From assembly GCF_025949665.1 (NCBI RefSeq), contig NZ_JAPDFT010000001.1:248001-312000 (forward strand): a stretch of DNA of 64,000 bases, written 5' to 3'. Below, piece after piece: positions 1-6,204 of the stretch. The notes beneath the pieces were generated by a model that saw only the letters and a program-made list of their open reading frames with translations, searched no databases and was not told where the DNA came from. The stretch's first letter is position 1; every line of letters starts with the position of its first letter. This DNA comes from Chryseobacterium viscerum. Lineage in GTDB: Bacteria; Bacteroidota; Bacteroidia; Flavobacteriales; Weeksellaceae. The position numbers and the translations under genes were made by a program.

Positions 1-144
1 AGATGTGCAGGATGTCCACAACACGCTACATTTGGAGATGGTCCTGAATATCAGTATCCATGTTCTGCTTATCAGGGACTGCCTGACTACTGTAAGATGT
101 GTGTGTTAGTAAGTATGGAGTGTGTGGACGGAGGAGTTTCTTAA
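1..144 (+). CDS. C-terminal part of a six-cysteine bacteriocin-like peptide
   Basis: The reading frame is open from the first base of the window to TAA at 142-144 and gives 47 residues; the start and leader lie outside. It begins RCAGCPQH and has cysteines at 2, 5, 21, 31, 34 and 41. The next gene has six cysteines with exactly the same spacing (C-x2-C-x15-C-x9-C-x2-C-x6-C) and shares CxGCPxH, FG, AY and C[RK]MCVxVS, so the two are tandem paralogues. By analogy with the next gene it is probably a secreted small peptide with a double-glycine-type leader. Function unknown; disulfides or metal binding by the two CxxC pairs are both possible. Confidence 0.7.
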   Translation, partial: RCAGCPQHATFGDGPEYQYPCSAYQGLPDYCKMCVLVSMECVDGGVS

Positions 145-161
145 AAGATAATCGGACTTTT

Positions 162-371
162 ATGAAAAATTTAAAAAAAATGAACAGAAGAGATTTGGAA
201 CAGATGAAGGGAGCAGGTGTATCCAAATGTGATGGCTGTCCTACGCATCTCGTTTTTGGACCAGGTTCTTCCACCGATCCTTCGTGCGAGGCATATTGGA
301 CATTATCCGAGAATTGCAGGATGTGCGTTGTTGTAAGCACAGATTGTTTTGTTGCAATTACTGCAGACTAA
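162..371 (+). CDS. Six-cysteine bacteriocin-like peptide with GG-type leader
   Basis: 69 residues. The start at 162 gives the leader MKNLKKMNRRDLEQMKGAG, nearly the same as the leader of the opposite-strand peptide at 408-569, which is why the longer frame from 99 was not used. The leader is charged and ends in a Gly-Ala-Gly, as in peptides cut by C39-type exporters; many Chryseobacterium-type genomes have such short proteins, usually called bacteriocin-like. The core has cysteines at 23, 26, 42, 52, 55 and 62, with the same spacing as the upstream paralogue, 17 bp away. No exporter or maturation gene is in the window. An antimicrobial role is not shown. Confidence 0.75.
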   Translation: MKNLKKMNRRDLEQMKGAGVSKCDGCPTHLVFGPGSSTDPSCEAYWTLSENCRMCVVVSTDCFVAITAD

Positions 372-379
372 AATAGAAA

Positions 380-407
380 AGCACTGTGAAAACAGTGCTT
401 TATTTTT
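380..407. terminator. Shared bidirectional terminator
   Basis: Stem AGCACTG (380-386) / CAGTGCT (392-398) with a short loop, followed by a T-rich tail on the + strand, with an A-rich stretch before it that gives Ts on the - strand. It lies between two convergent peptide genes. Confidence 0.7.
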
Positions 408-569
408 TTAACAATTATCCGGAATGTACATTCCTCTTGGTACGCAGATTAATTCTCCATTACAGCCTTGGCCACAGGTTTCATGTATTTCACAGTTTAA
501 GCTGCAACTACTGCCGCCGCCGTTTACATTTTTAAGACTTCTTCTGTCTAATTTTTTTAGATTTTTCAT
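408..569 (-). CDS. Small cysteine-rich bacteriocin-like peptide, GGG leader
   Basis: 53 residues, read on the - strand from ATG at 569 to TAA at 408-410. The leader MKNLKKLDRRSLKNVNGGG matches that of the peptide at 162-371 (MKNLKK[ML]xRRxL). The core has six cysteines at 22, 26, 32, 36, 42 and 53 (C-x3-C-x5-C-x3-C-x5-C-x10-C), a spacing unlike the other two peptides. So it shares the leader and not the core, which is the usual pattern for leader-guided peptides exported by one transporter. Function unknown. It shares a terminator with the gene facing it. Confidence 0.7.
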   Translation of the reverse strand: MKNLKKLDRRSLKNVNGGGSSCSLNCEIHETCGQGCNGELICVPRGMYIPDNC

Positions 570-621
570 ATTTATTATTAGTTTGAATGCTAAATATAAT
601 AAATATTGAATAACAAAAAAA

Positions 622-1641
622 TTATTTTATACTTTTAGAAAGATCTAGCATTGCCTCAATAGGTTTCAGTGCTCTTAATCTTAATTCTTCGTCGATAAGA
701 ATTTCAGGAAGTTCATACTTCATACATAAATACAACTTTTCCATTGTATTACGTTTCATATAGAAACATTCTGAGCAGTTACAGCTTTCATCAAAAACCA
801 ATGCAGGAATCAATTCCTTGTGAGGAGCACGTTTTCTCATCTCATGAAGAATTCCTTCTTCTGTCGCAATGATGAATTTCTGACAGTCATCTTTTTCTAC
901 ATAATTCAACAGGGCAGAAGTAGAGCCGATAAAGTGAGCCAGTTTCAGAACAGCTTCTTCACTTTCGGGGTGTGCAATCAGCTTAGCATCAGGATTATCA
1001 GCGAGCTGCTGAGCAATTCTTTCCATTGAAAATGCTTCGTGTACTACACAGCTTCCATCCCAAAGGATCATGTCACGGCCTGTTTTCTTAGATAAATATC
1101 TTCCAAGGTTTTTGTCCGGTGCAAAAATGATAGGTCTGTCTTTCGGAAGTGCTTCTATTACAGTTTCAGCATTTGAACTGGTTACGATAATATCACTTTC
1201 TGCTTTAGTCTCTGCGTTACAGTTAATGTAAGTTGCAATTAAAGCATTCGGGTGCTGTTCACGCATTTTTCTCAGTCCTTCTCCGGAACAACCATCTGCC
1301 AGAGAGCATCCGGCCATAGTATCAGGGAGAACTACTTTTTTAGTTGGATTCAGAATTTTAGCTGCTTCTGCCATGAAATGTACTCCACAGAATACAATCA
1401 TGTCAGCATTTGTATCTTTTGCCTGTCTTGCCAGTTGTAAAGAATCTCCAAGGAAATCAGCGATATCCTGAATTTCTCCGGGCTGGTAATAATGGGCAAG
1501 AATAACAGCATTTTTTTCCTCTTTAAGTTTAAGAATTGCTTTTACAAGCTCTTCACCCTGAGGAATAGCAATATCTTTAATATCCAGAAATCCTCTGACA
1601 GGAATTGCAGATTTAGCTTTTTCTAATGTTTCGGTACTCAT
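622..1641 (-). CDS. nadA: Quinolinate synthase NadA
   Basis: Cytoplasmic [4Fe-4S] enzyme that condenses iminoaspartate with dihydroxyacetone phosphate to quinolinate in de novo NAD synthesis. 339 residues, normal length. AHYYQPGEIQD near 49-59 and TMAGCSLADGC near 108-118 are typical. Candidate cluster cysteines are C112, C198 (WDGSCVVHE) and one of C287/C289/C292 in the CNCSECFYM stretch. No nadB or nadC is in the window. It lies downstream of gmk on the same strand, but a 109-bp gap with a large palindromic heptad array separates them, so it may have its own promoter. Confidence 0.97.
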   Translation of the reverse strand: MSTETLEKAKSAIPVRGFLDIKDIAIPQGEELVKAILKLKEEKNAVILAHYYQPGEIQDIADFLGDSLQLARQAKDTNADMIVFCGVHFMAEAAKILNPTKKVVLPDTMAGCSLADGCSGEGLRKMREQHPNALIATYINCNAETKAESDIIVTSSNAETVIEALPKDRPIIFAPDKNLGRYLSKKTGRDMILWDGSCVVHEAFSMERIAQQLADNPDAKLIAHPESEEAVLKLAHFIGSTSALLNYVEKDDCQKFIIATEEGILHEMRKRAPHKELIPALVFDESCNCSECFYMKRNTMEKLYLCMKYELPEILIDEELRLRALKPIEAMLDLSKSIK

Positions 1642-1665
1642 ATCAACCTCAATTTTTCCTTTATA

Positions 1666-1758
1666 GAAGTTAGAGATTAGACATTAGAAGTTAGTATAAA
1701 ATGAGGATAATTTTCCTGAAATTAAAAAACTAACTTCTAATTTCTAGCTTCTAGTTTC
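1666..1758. repeat. Palindromic heptad array E1 between gmk and nadA
   Basis: The left arm is four exact 7-mers, GAAGTTA, GAGATTA, GACATTA, GAAGTTA (1666-1693). The right arm is four 7-mers in reverse complement, TAACTTC, TAATTTC, TAGCTTC, TAGTTTC (1731-1758). Read on one strand, both arms have the pattern GAnnyTA. The loop holds AGGATAATTTTCCT. The right arm contains the gmk stop codon (TAG, 1753-1751). A transcript would form a long imperfect hairpin. Confidence 0.8.
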
Positions 1759-2317
1759 TTTCTATAAAACTTTTTATTAAACTTTCTATTTCTATTTTAG
1801 CTGCATCAAGATCTTCATTAATAACGATCTTGTCAAACTCGCTGGCGTAGGACATTTCTTCTTCTGCCTTTGCTACACGGGTTTTTATGGTTTCTGCATC
1901 ATCTGTATTTCTTGAAATCAATCTTCGTTCCAATTCTTCAATGGAAGGTGGTTCTATAAAAATAGACAGGGCTTTTTCACCGAAATATTTTTTTAAAGAA
2001 ATACCTCCTTTTACATCTACATCAAAAATAACTACTTTTCCCTGATTCCAGATTTTTTCTACTTCAGATTTTAAAGTACCGTAATATTTGTCAGTATATA
2101 CTTCTTCATATTCTACAAAAGCACCTTCAGAAATTTTCTGTCTGAATTCATCAGGTGTCAGAAAATGATAATCTACTGCATGAACTTCACTTCCTCTTGG
2201 TTGTCTTGTGGTACATGAGATTGAAAAATTCAGTTCCGGAAATGTTTCCAGTGAATGCTTTACCAATGTAGTTTTTCCGCTCCCTGATGGTGCTGAAAAT
2301 ATAATTACTTTATCCAT
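1751..2317 (-). CDS. gmk: Guanylate kinase
   Basis: Phosphorylates GMP to GDP with ATP in the cytoplasm. 188 residues, a little shorter than the usual 200 or so. P-loop SAPSGSGKTT at 8-17, GMP-binding SCTTRQPRGSEVHAVDYHF near 34-52, and FVEYEEVY, all typical. It lies 86 bp downstream of yicC on the same strand, the usual yicC-gmk neighbourhood. Its last codons and TAG stop fall inside heptad array E1, so the C-terminal residues (ERN) are partly encoded by the repeat. Confidence 0.97.
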   Translation of the reverse strand: MDKVIIFSAPSGSGKTTLVKHSLETFPELNFSISCTTRQPRGSEVHAVDYHFLTPDEFRQKISEGAFVEYEEVYTDKYYGTLKSEVEKIWNQGKVVIFDVDVKGGISLKKYFGEKALSIFIEPPSIEELERRLISRNTDDAETIKTRVAKAEEEMSYASEFDKIVINEDLDAAKIEIESLIKSFIERN

Positions 2318-2326
2318 TTTTTACAA

Positions 2327-2397
2327 TTTCGGGTTACGAGGTCCGAGTTTCGGGTTCTTTTCTTAGAAATGACAACCACGCATCTCGTAACTCGTAC
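2327..2397. repeat. Palindromic heptad array E2 between yicC and gmk
   Basis: Left arm: TTTCGGG, TTACGAG, GTCCGAG, TTTCGGG (2327-2354). Right arm: CACGCAT, CTCGTAA, CTCGTAC (2377-2397), which reads on the other strand as GTACGAG, TTACGAG, ATGCGTG. The arms can pair through TTACGAG. The right arm ends 6 bp before the yicC stop. It has the same period of 7 as E1 but a different word. Confidence 0.7.
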
Positions 2398-2403
2398 CTA
2401 TCA

Positions 2404-3261
2404 TTACAATACGTTTAGCGTTTGTTCTTTAATTTTTTCCAGGTCATCTTTCATCATCACTACCAGTTTCTGGATTTCTGCGTGATTAGCTTTAGAACCT
2501 AATGTATTGATCTCTCTTCCGATTTCCTGAGAAATAAAGCCCAGTTTTTTTCCGTTGAAAGATTCATTGTCCATTACCTCTTTATAATATTTCAGGTGCT
2601 GGGCAAGTCTTACCTTTTCTTCAGAAATATCAAGTTTTTCAGTAAAATAGGCCATTTCCTGGTAAAAACGTGTTTCATCTACGTTTTCAAATTCTTTCAA
2701 AGATTTCTGATAACGCTCTTTCACGCTTACAATTCTTTCTTCTTCAAAAGGAATCACTTCTCCAAGATATTTGTCAATATTCTGAATATTCCTGTTTAGT
2801 TCTTCATGTAGAATGCTGCCTTCAGTTCTTCTGAATTCTTCAAATCTGTCCACGGCATTATTGACAATTTTTGCCAATGCTTCCCATTCACCTTCCGTAA
2901 GCTCGTCAGGCCTTGACGTAATGGCATCAGGAAGTCTTACCGCCATTTTAAGGTATTCGAAATTGGGTCCGTCAGAAGCTATGTTTCTAAGTTCGTTGAT
3001 ATAAGAGTCAATTAAGTTTTTATTAATTTTTACATCATTGGACTCCTCAAGATTCTCAATATTAACGTAACAGTCTACTTTTCCACGGATAATTCTATCG
3101 TTAAGAATTTTTCTGATTTCAAATTCTTTTTCTTTATAACGTAAAGGAATTTTAATATTCAAATCAAAGCTCTTGCTGTTCAGAGATTTAATATCTATAG
3201 TAATTTTTTTTCCTTCAAAAACATCTTCGGCTCTACCGAATCCGGTCATTGATAAAATCAT
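2404..3261 (-). CDS. yicC: YicC/YloC family endoribonuclease
   Basis: 285 residues, close to the family norm of about 290. The N-terminus MILSMTGFGRAE is the family signature, and the C-terminal DUF1732 part contains GKKLGFISQEIGREINTLGSKAN near 235-257. YicC/YloC proteins are metal-dependent endoribonucleases linked to RNA decay and stationary-phase survival; the exact target here is unknown. First gene of a yicC-gmk-(nadA) run, with a TATCTTTG promoter box 17 bp before the start. Confidence 0.93.
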   Translation of the reverse strand: MILSMTGFGRAEDVFEGKKITIDIKSLNSKSFDLNIKIPLRYKEKEFEIRKILNDRIIRGKVDCYVNIENLEESNDVKINKNLIDSYINELRNIASDGPNFEYLKMAVRLPDAITSRPDELTEGEWEALAKIVNNAVDRFEEFRRTEGSILHEELNRNIQNIDKYLGEVIPFEEERIVSVKERYQKSLKEFENVDETRFYQEMAYFTEKLDISEEKVRLAQHLKYYKEVMDNESFNGKKLGFISQEIGREINTLGSKANHAEIQKLVVMMKDDLEKIKEQTLNVL

Positions 3262-3278
3262 AGTTTTTTATTGTTCTA

Positions 3279-3286
3279 CAAAGATA
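3279..3286 (-). promoter_or_regulatory. -7 promoter box of yicC
   Basis: CAAAGATA on the + strand reads TATCTTTG on the - strand, a perfect match to the Bacteroidota -7 consensus TAnnTTTG, 17 bp before the yicC ATG, giving a leader of about 12 nt. No clear TTG -33 element. Confidence 0.65.
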
Positions 3287-3320
3287 AACATTTAAGTCTA
3301 TAGTTTGGTTAATGTTGAAT

Positions 3321-3406
3321 GGCTGGAAGATGGAGGCTGGAAGTTAAAATTAGATATAATTTATATTTATAATAATCTTCCCACTTTCTGCCTCCATCTT
3401 CCAGCC
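3321..3406. repeat. Palindromic heptad array E3 between yicC and miaA
   Basis: Left: GGCTGGA, AGATGGA, GGCTGGA, AGTTAAA (3321-3348). Right (+ strand): TCCCACT, TTCTGCC, TCCATCT, TCCAGCC (3379-3406). The outer 18 bases, from 3320 and to 3407, are a perfect inverted repeat. It lies between two genes that point away from each other, so it is not a terminator for either. Confidence 0.8.
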
Positions 3407-3427
3407 AATTAAATAAACTCATTTTCG

Positions 3428-3435
3428 TAAATTAG
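3428..3435 (+). promoter_or_regulatory. Putative -7 box of miaA, very close to the start
   Basis: TAAATTAG, one base off TAnnTTTG, ends 4 bp before the GTG start of miaA. Transcription would begin at or near the start codon, which suggests a leaderless mRNA. Confidence 0.4.
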
Positions 3436-3439
3436 CGCT

Positions 3440-4360
3440 GTGAAAAAGAAAAATTTGATTTCTGTTGTAGGACCCACCGGAATTGGTAAAACGAGATTGG
3501 CAATTGATTTGGCTCAGCATTTCAATACGGAGATTATTTCCTGTGATTCCCGTCAGTTTTTTAAAGAAATGAAAATAGGTACAGCAGCACCTTCAGAAGA
3601 AGAACTGGCTGGAGCACCTCATCATTTTATCGGAAATCTTTCAGTGGAAGACTATTATTCTATCGGACAGTACGAAGAAGATGCCCTTCAAAAACTCAAT
3701 GAACTTTTTACTACGCATGACACCGTAATTCTTGTTGGCGGAAGCATGATGTATGAAAAAGCTGTGATAGAAGGTCTGCATGATTTACCAGAAGCGAATG
3801 CTGAAAATCAGGAGAAACTTCAGACTATTATGGAGCAGGCAGGAATAGAAAAACTTCAGGAAATCTTACAAGAACTCGATCCTGAATATTTCAGTGTGGT
3901 GGATATTCACAATCACCGCAGGTTGTTGAGAGCCATTGATATTATCTGGCAAACGGATAAAAAATATTCTGAACATATTTCGGTTTCTCAGAATGGCAGA
4001 GATTTTAATGTCATTAGAATCGGAATAGAAGCCCCAAGAGAAGAACTGTATGACAGAATCAACCGCAGAGTGGATATGATGATGGAAAATAGCTTGCTGG
4101 ATGAGGTGAAAGGTCTTGAAAAATTCAAAGATCTGACCGCTTTGAATACTGTGGGCTATGCAGAATTATTCAAATATTTTGACGGAGAATGGGATCTTGA
4201 TTTTGCTGTTTCAGAAATAAAAAAGAATAGCCGCAGATATGCGAAACGCCAGCTGACATGGTACAGAAAGGCGGATGATATTCATTATTTACAATTGGGA
4301 TATTCTGAAAAAGATTTTGAAGATTTACTTCAATGGATTGCGGAGGAGTTTGAAAAATAA
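3440..4360 (+). CDS. miaA: tRNA dimethylallyltransferase MiaA
   Basis: Transfers dimethylallyl from DMAPP to N6 of A37 in tRNAs that read UNN codons. 306 residues, normal length. P-loop GPTGIGKT at 11-18, the substrate motif DSRQFFKEMKIGTAAP near 34-49 (usual form DSMQVYRGMDIGTAKP) and RRYAKRQLTWYRK near the C-terminus support the call. The start codon is GTG at 3440: it gives MKKKNLISVVGPTG and no upstream ATG fits. Divergent from yicC, with array E3 between. Confidence 0.97.
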   Translation: MKKKNLISVVGPTGIGKTRLAIDLAQHFNTEIISCDSRQFFKEMKIGTAAPSEEELAGAPHHFIGNLSVEDYYSIGQYEEDALQKLNELFTTHDTVILVGGSMMYEKAVIEGLHDLPEANAENQEKLQTIMEQAGIEKLQEILQELDPEYFSVVDIHNHRRLLRAIDIIWQTDKKYSEHISVSQNGRDFNVIRIGIEAPREELYDRINRRVDMMMENSLLDEVKGLEKFKDLTALNTVGYAELFKYFDGEWDLDFAVSEIKKNSRRYAKRQLTWYRKADDIHYLQLGYSEKDFEDLLQWIAEEFEK

Positions 4361-4404
4361 GATGCTTTTACATTATTAAACGACTTTAGGAGTTTTTAAA
4401 ATAT

Positions 4405-4530
4405 AGATTCCTACGGAATGACATAGTGTGCGGATAAACTAAGCGCTTAGTTTGTCATTCTGACGAAGGAAGAATCCCATCGATTGTTTTTAAAGATTCT
4501 TCATTCCACTTTGTTCCATTCAGAATGACA
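4405..4530. repeat. Dispersed repeat family B, copy 1
   Basis: AGATTCCTACGGAATGACA (from 4405) is followed by the perfect palindrome CTAAGCGCTTAG (4439-4450), then by the opposite arm TTTGTCATTCTGACGAAGGA, then by a third, direct arm ending CAGAATGACA near 4530. Related arms are at 12638 and 51088. The phrase TCATTCTGACGAAGGAAGAATC resembles a repeat that I recall from intergenic DNA of many bacteria (recollection, not searched). Confidence 0.7.
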
Positions 4531-4565
4531 GTACAGATGGTGATTAATTAGGGCGTTTTTATACT

Positions 4566-4596
4566 GAAAAAAATGCGGCTCTGAAAAGAACCGCAC
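4566..4596 (-). terminator. Terminator of the efflux operon
   Basis: On the - strand TGCGGTTCT (4595-4587), loop, AGAGCCGCA (4582-4574), then a run of seven T. It lies 25 bp after the stop of the outer-membrane channel gene. Confidence 0.8.
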
Positions 4597-4620
4597 TTTC
4601 AACAAATATAATTTAATTTA

Positions 4621-6033
4621 CTACTTCCAACCGCCGCCTAAAGCTCTGTATAGATCTACAATACTGCTTAATCTCTGTCTTTTAATGGAAGCCAGATTCA
4701 ACTCTGCCTGTAGGGAATTTCCCTGTGCTGTAATCACTTCCAGGTAATTGGCTGAACCTCCTTTGTAAAGAAGTTGTGCACTCTTAATTCCATCTTTTAA
4801 CGTGGTAGATTGCTCTGTGGCTTTCTGTTCCTGAACTTTTAAATTTTCATTAGAAACCAAAGCATCAGAAATTTCTCCAACAGCATTCAATACCGATTGA
4901 CGGAAGGCCAGAACATTTCTTTCCCTTTGAATTTTTGCTACTGCAAGGTCTGTTTTTAATTGTCTTTTCTGGAAAATAGGCTGGGTAATTCCTCCTAAAA
5001 CGGATCCGAATAATGAAGCCGGAATCTGAAACCAGTTATCAATTTTAAATGAATTTACTCCTCCATTGGCTGTAATCTTCAATGCCGGATACATATTCGC
5101 CTGAGCAATTCCTACCATGGCATTGGATTCTAATAAAACCAATTCCTGCTGGCGCACATCCGGTCTTCGGCTTACCATAGCTGCCGGAAGCCCTGCGGAA
5201 ATATTCTGAGGTAATGAAGTATCAGACATTTCAATGGTTCTGTTTACTTTGTTAGGCAGTTCGCCTGTCAGAATACTCAATGCATTTTCCTGAATAGCAA
5301 TATTCTGTTCCAGCTGAGCAATCAGAAGTTCTGTTGCCTGTTTCTGTGCGGCTGCCTGCTGTACTCCTAAAGAGGTGTTATCACCACTTTCCCACATTTT
5401 CTGTGTAATCATCAGAGTATTGCTGCTTAGTTCCAGATTAGATTTTGCAATAGTTAATTGTCTGTCAAGCATCAACAGGTTATAATACCCTTGTGCAATT
5501 GCTGCTACTACCTGAGTCTGAACTGCTTTTGAACCTTCATAAGTCTGAAGATATTGCATTCTTGAAACTTCCTGCTGGTTTTTAATTTTCCCCCAGATAT
5601 CCGCTTCCCATGAAAGGTTAAAGGCTGCATTATAATCTTCAACATGGCTTGATCCTAAAAATAAATTTAAGCTTTGCCCGTTCATACTGTTTTTGGAAGG
5701 TCTTGAAATCTGTCCGTTTACTCCGAAGCCAACGTCCGGATATTGCATATATTTTGCCTGTTTCAGTTTTTCCTGTGAAGCAGCAACCTGCTTTAAGGCG
5801 ATCTGAAGGTCATAATTATTTTTAATTCCTTTTTCAATCAATCCCTGTAAAATAGGGTCGCTGAAAAACTGTTTCCACTCCAGATTGGCTATACTGGCTG
5901 TGTCGGCAGTTGCGGTGTACTGGAATTTTTCCGGAAGAGGAAGCTCAGGTTCCGTGTATGCCAGCTTGGATACACACGAAACAGAGCCTATGGCCAGTAC
6001 AAATGTTAGAATAATATTTTTTACTCTTTTCAT
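4621..6033 (-). CDS. RND efflux outer-membrane channel lipoprotein (NodT/OprM family)
   Basis: TolC-like outer-membrane factor that completes the tripartite pump with the two genes upstream. The start at 6033 gives MKRVKNIILTFVLAIGSVSC, a lipoprotein signal with cysteine at 20; a start 27 bp upstream would only extend it before the signal. 470 residues, with two OEP repeats: the first includes LEWKQFFSDPILQGLIEKG and SWEADIWGKIKN, the second SRRPDVRQQELVLLESNA, a NodT-family signature. Last gene of the operon; 171 bp separate it from the pump gene, with a long-range inverted repeat inside. Confidence 0.93.
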   Translation of the reverse strand: MKRVKNIILTFVLAIGSVSCVSKLAYTEPELPLPEKFQYTATADTASIANLEWKQFFSDPILQGLIEKGIKNNYDLQIALKQVAASQEKLKQAKYMQYPDVGFGVNGQISRPSKNSMNGQSLNLFLGSSHVEDYNAAFNLSWEADIWGKIKNQQEVSRMQYLQTYEGSKAVQTQVVAAIAQGYYNLLMLDRQLTIAKSNLELSSNTLMITQKMWESGDNTSLGVQQAAAQKQATELLIAQLEQNIAIQENALSILTGELPNKVNRTIEMSDTSLPQNISAGLPAAMVSRRPDVRQQELVLLESNAMVGIAQANMYPALKITANGGVNSFKIDNWFQIPASLFGSVLGGITQPIFQKRQLKTDLAVAKIQRERNVLAFRQSVLNAVGEISDALVSNENLKVQEQKATEQSTTLKDGIKSAQLLYKGGSANYLEVITAQGNSLQAELNLASIKRQRLSSIVDLYRALGGGWK

Positions 6034-6060
6034 AGTTTTTAAACTTTTAATTGAACACAA

Positions 6061-6185
6061 AACTTAGAGAGGTTTCTATTGAGGCACAAATTGTCTTTAG
6101 TAGGAGAAAATAGTTAGCTTTTTCAAACCATTAAGAACAGGCAGGTAAATAGGTAAACCTATGATCTTAAAATTTTCTCTAAGTT
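6061..6185. repeat. Inverted repeat in the gap between pump and channel genes
   Basis: AACTTAGAGA (6061-6070) and TCTCTAAGTT (6176-6185) are perfect 10-bp inverted repeats that frame most of the 171-bp gap. A small palindrome, ATAGGT-AA-ACCTAT (6149-6162, - strand equivalent), lies inside. In the transcript they could form a closed stem between the two coding parts. Role unknown; it may tune expression of the last gene. Confidence 0.5.
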
Positions 6186-6204
6186 TTTGTTATTCATTTT
6201 TTTA

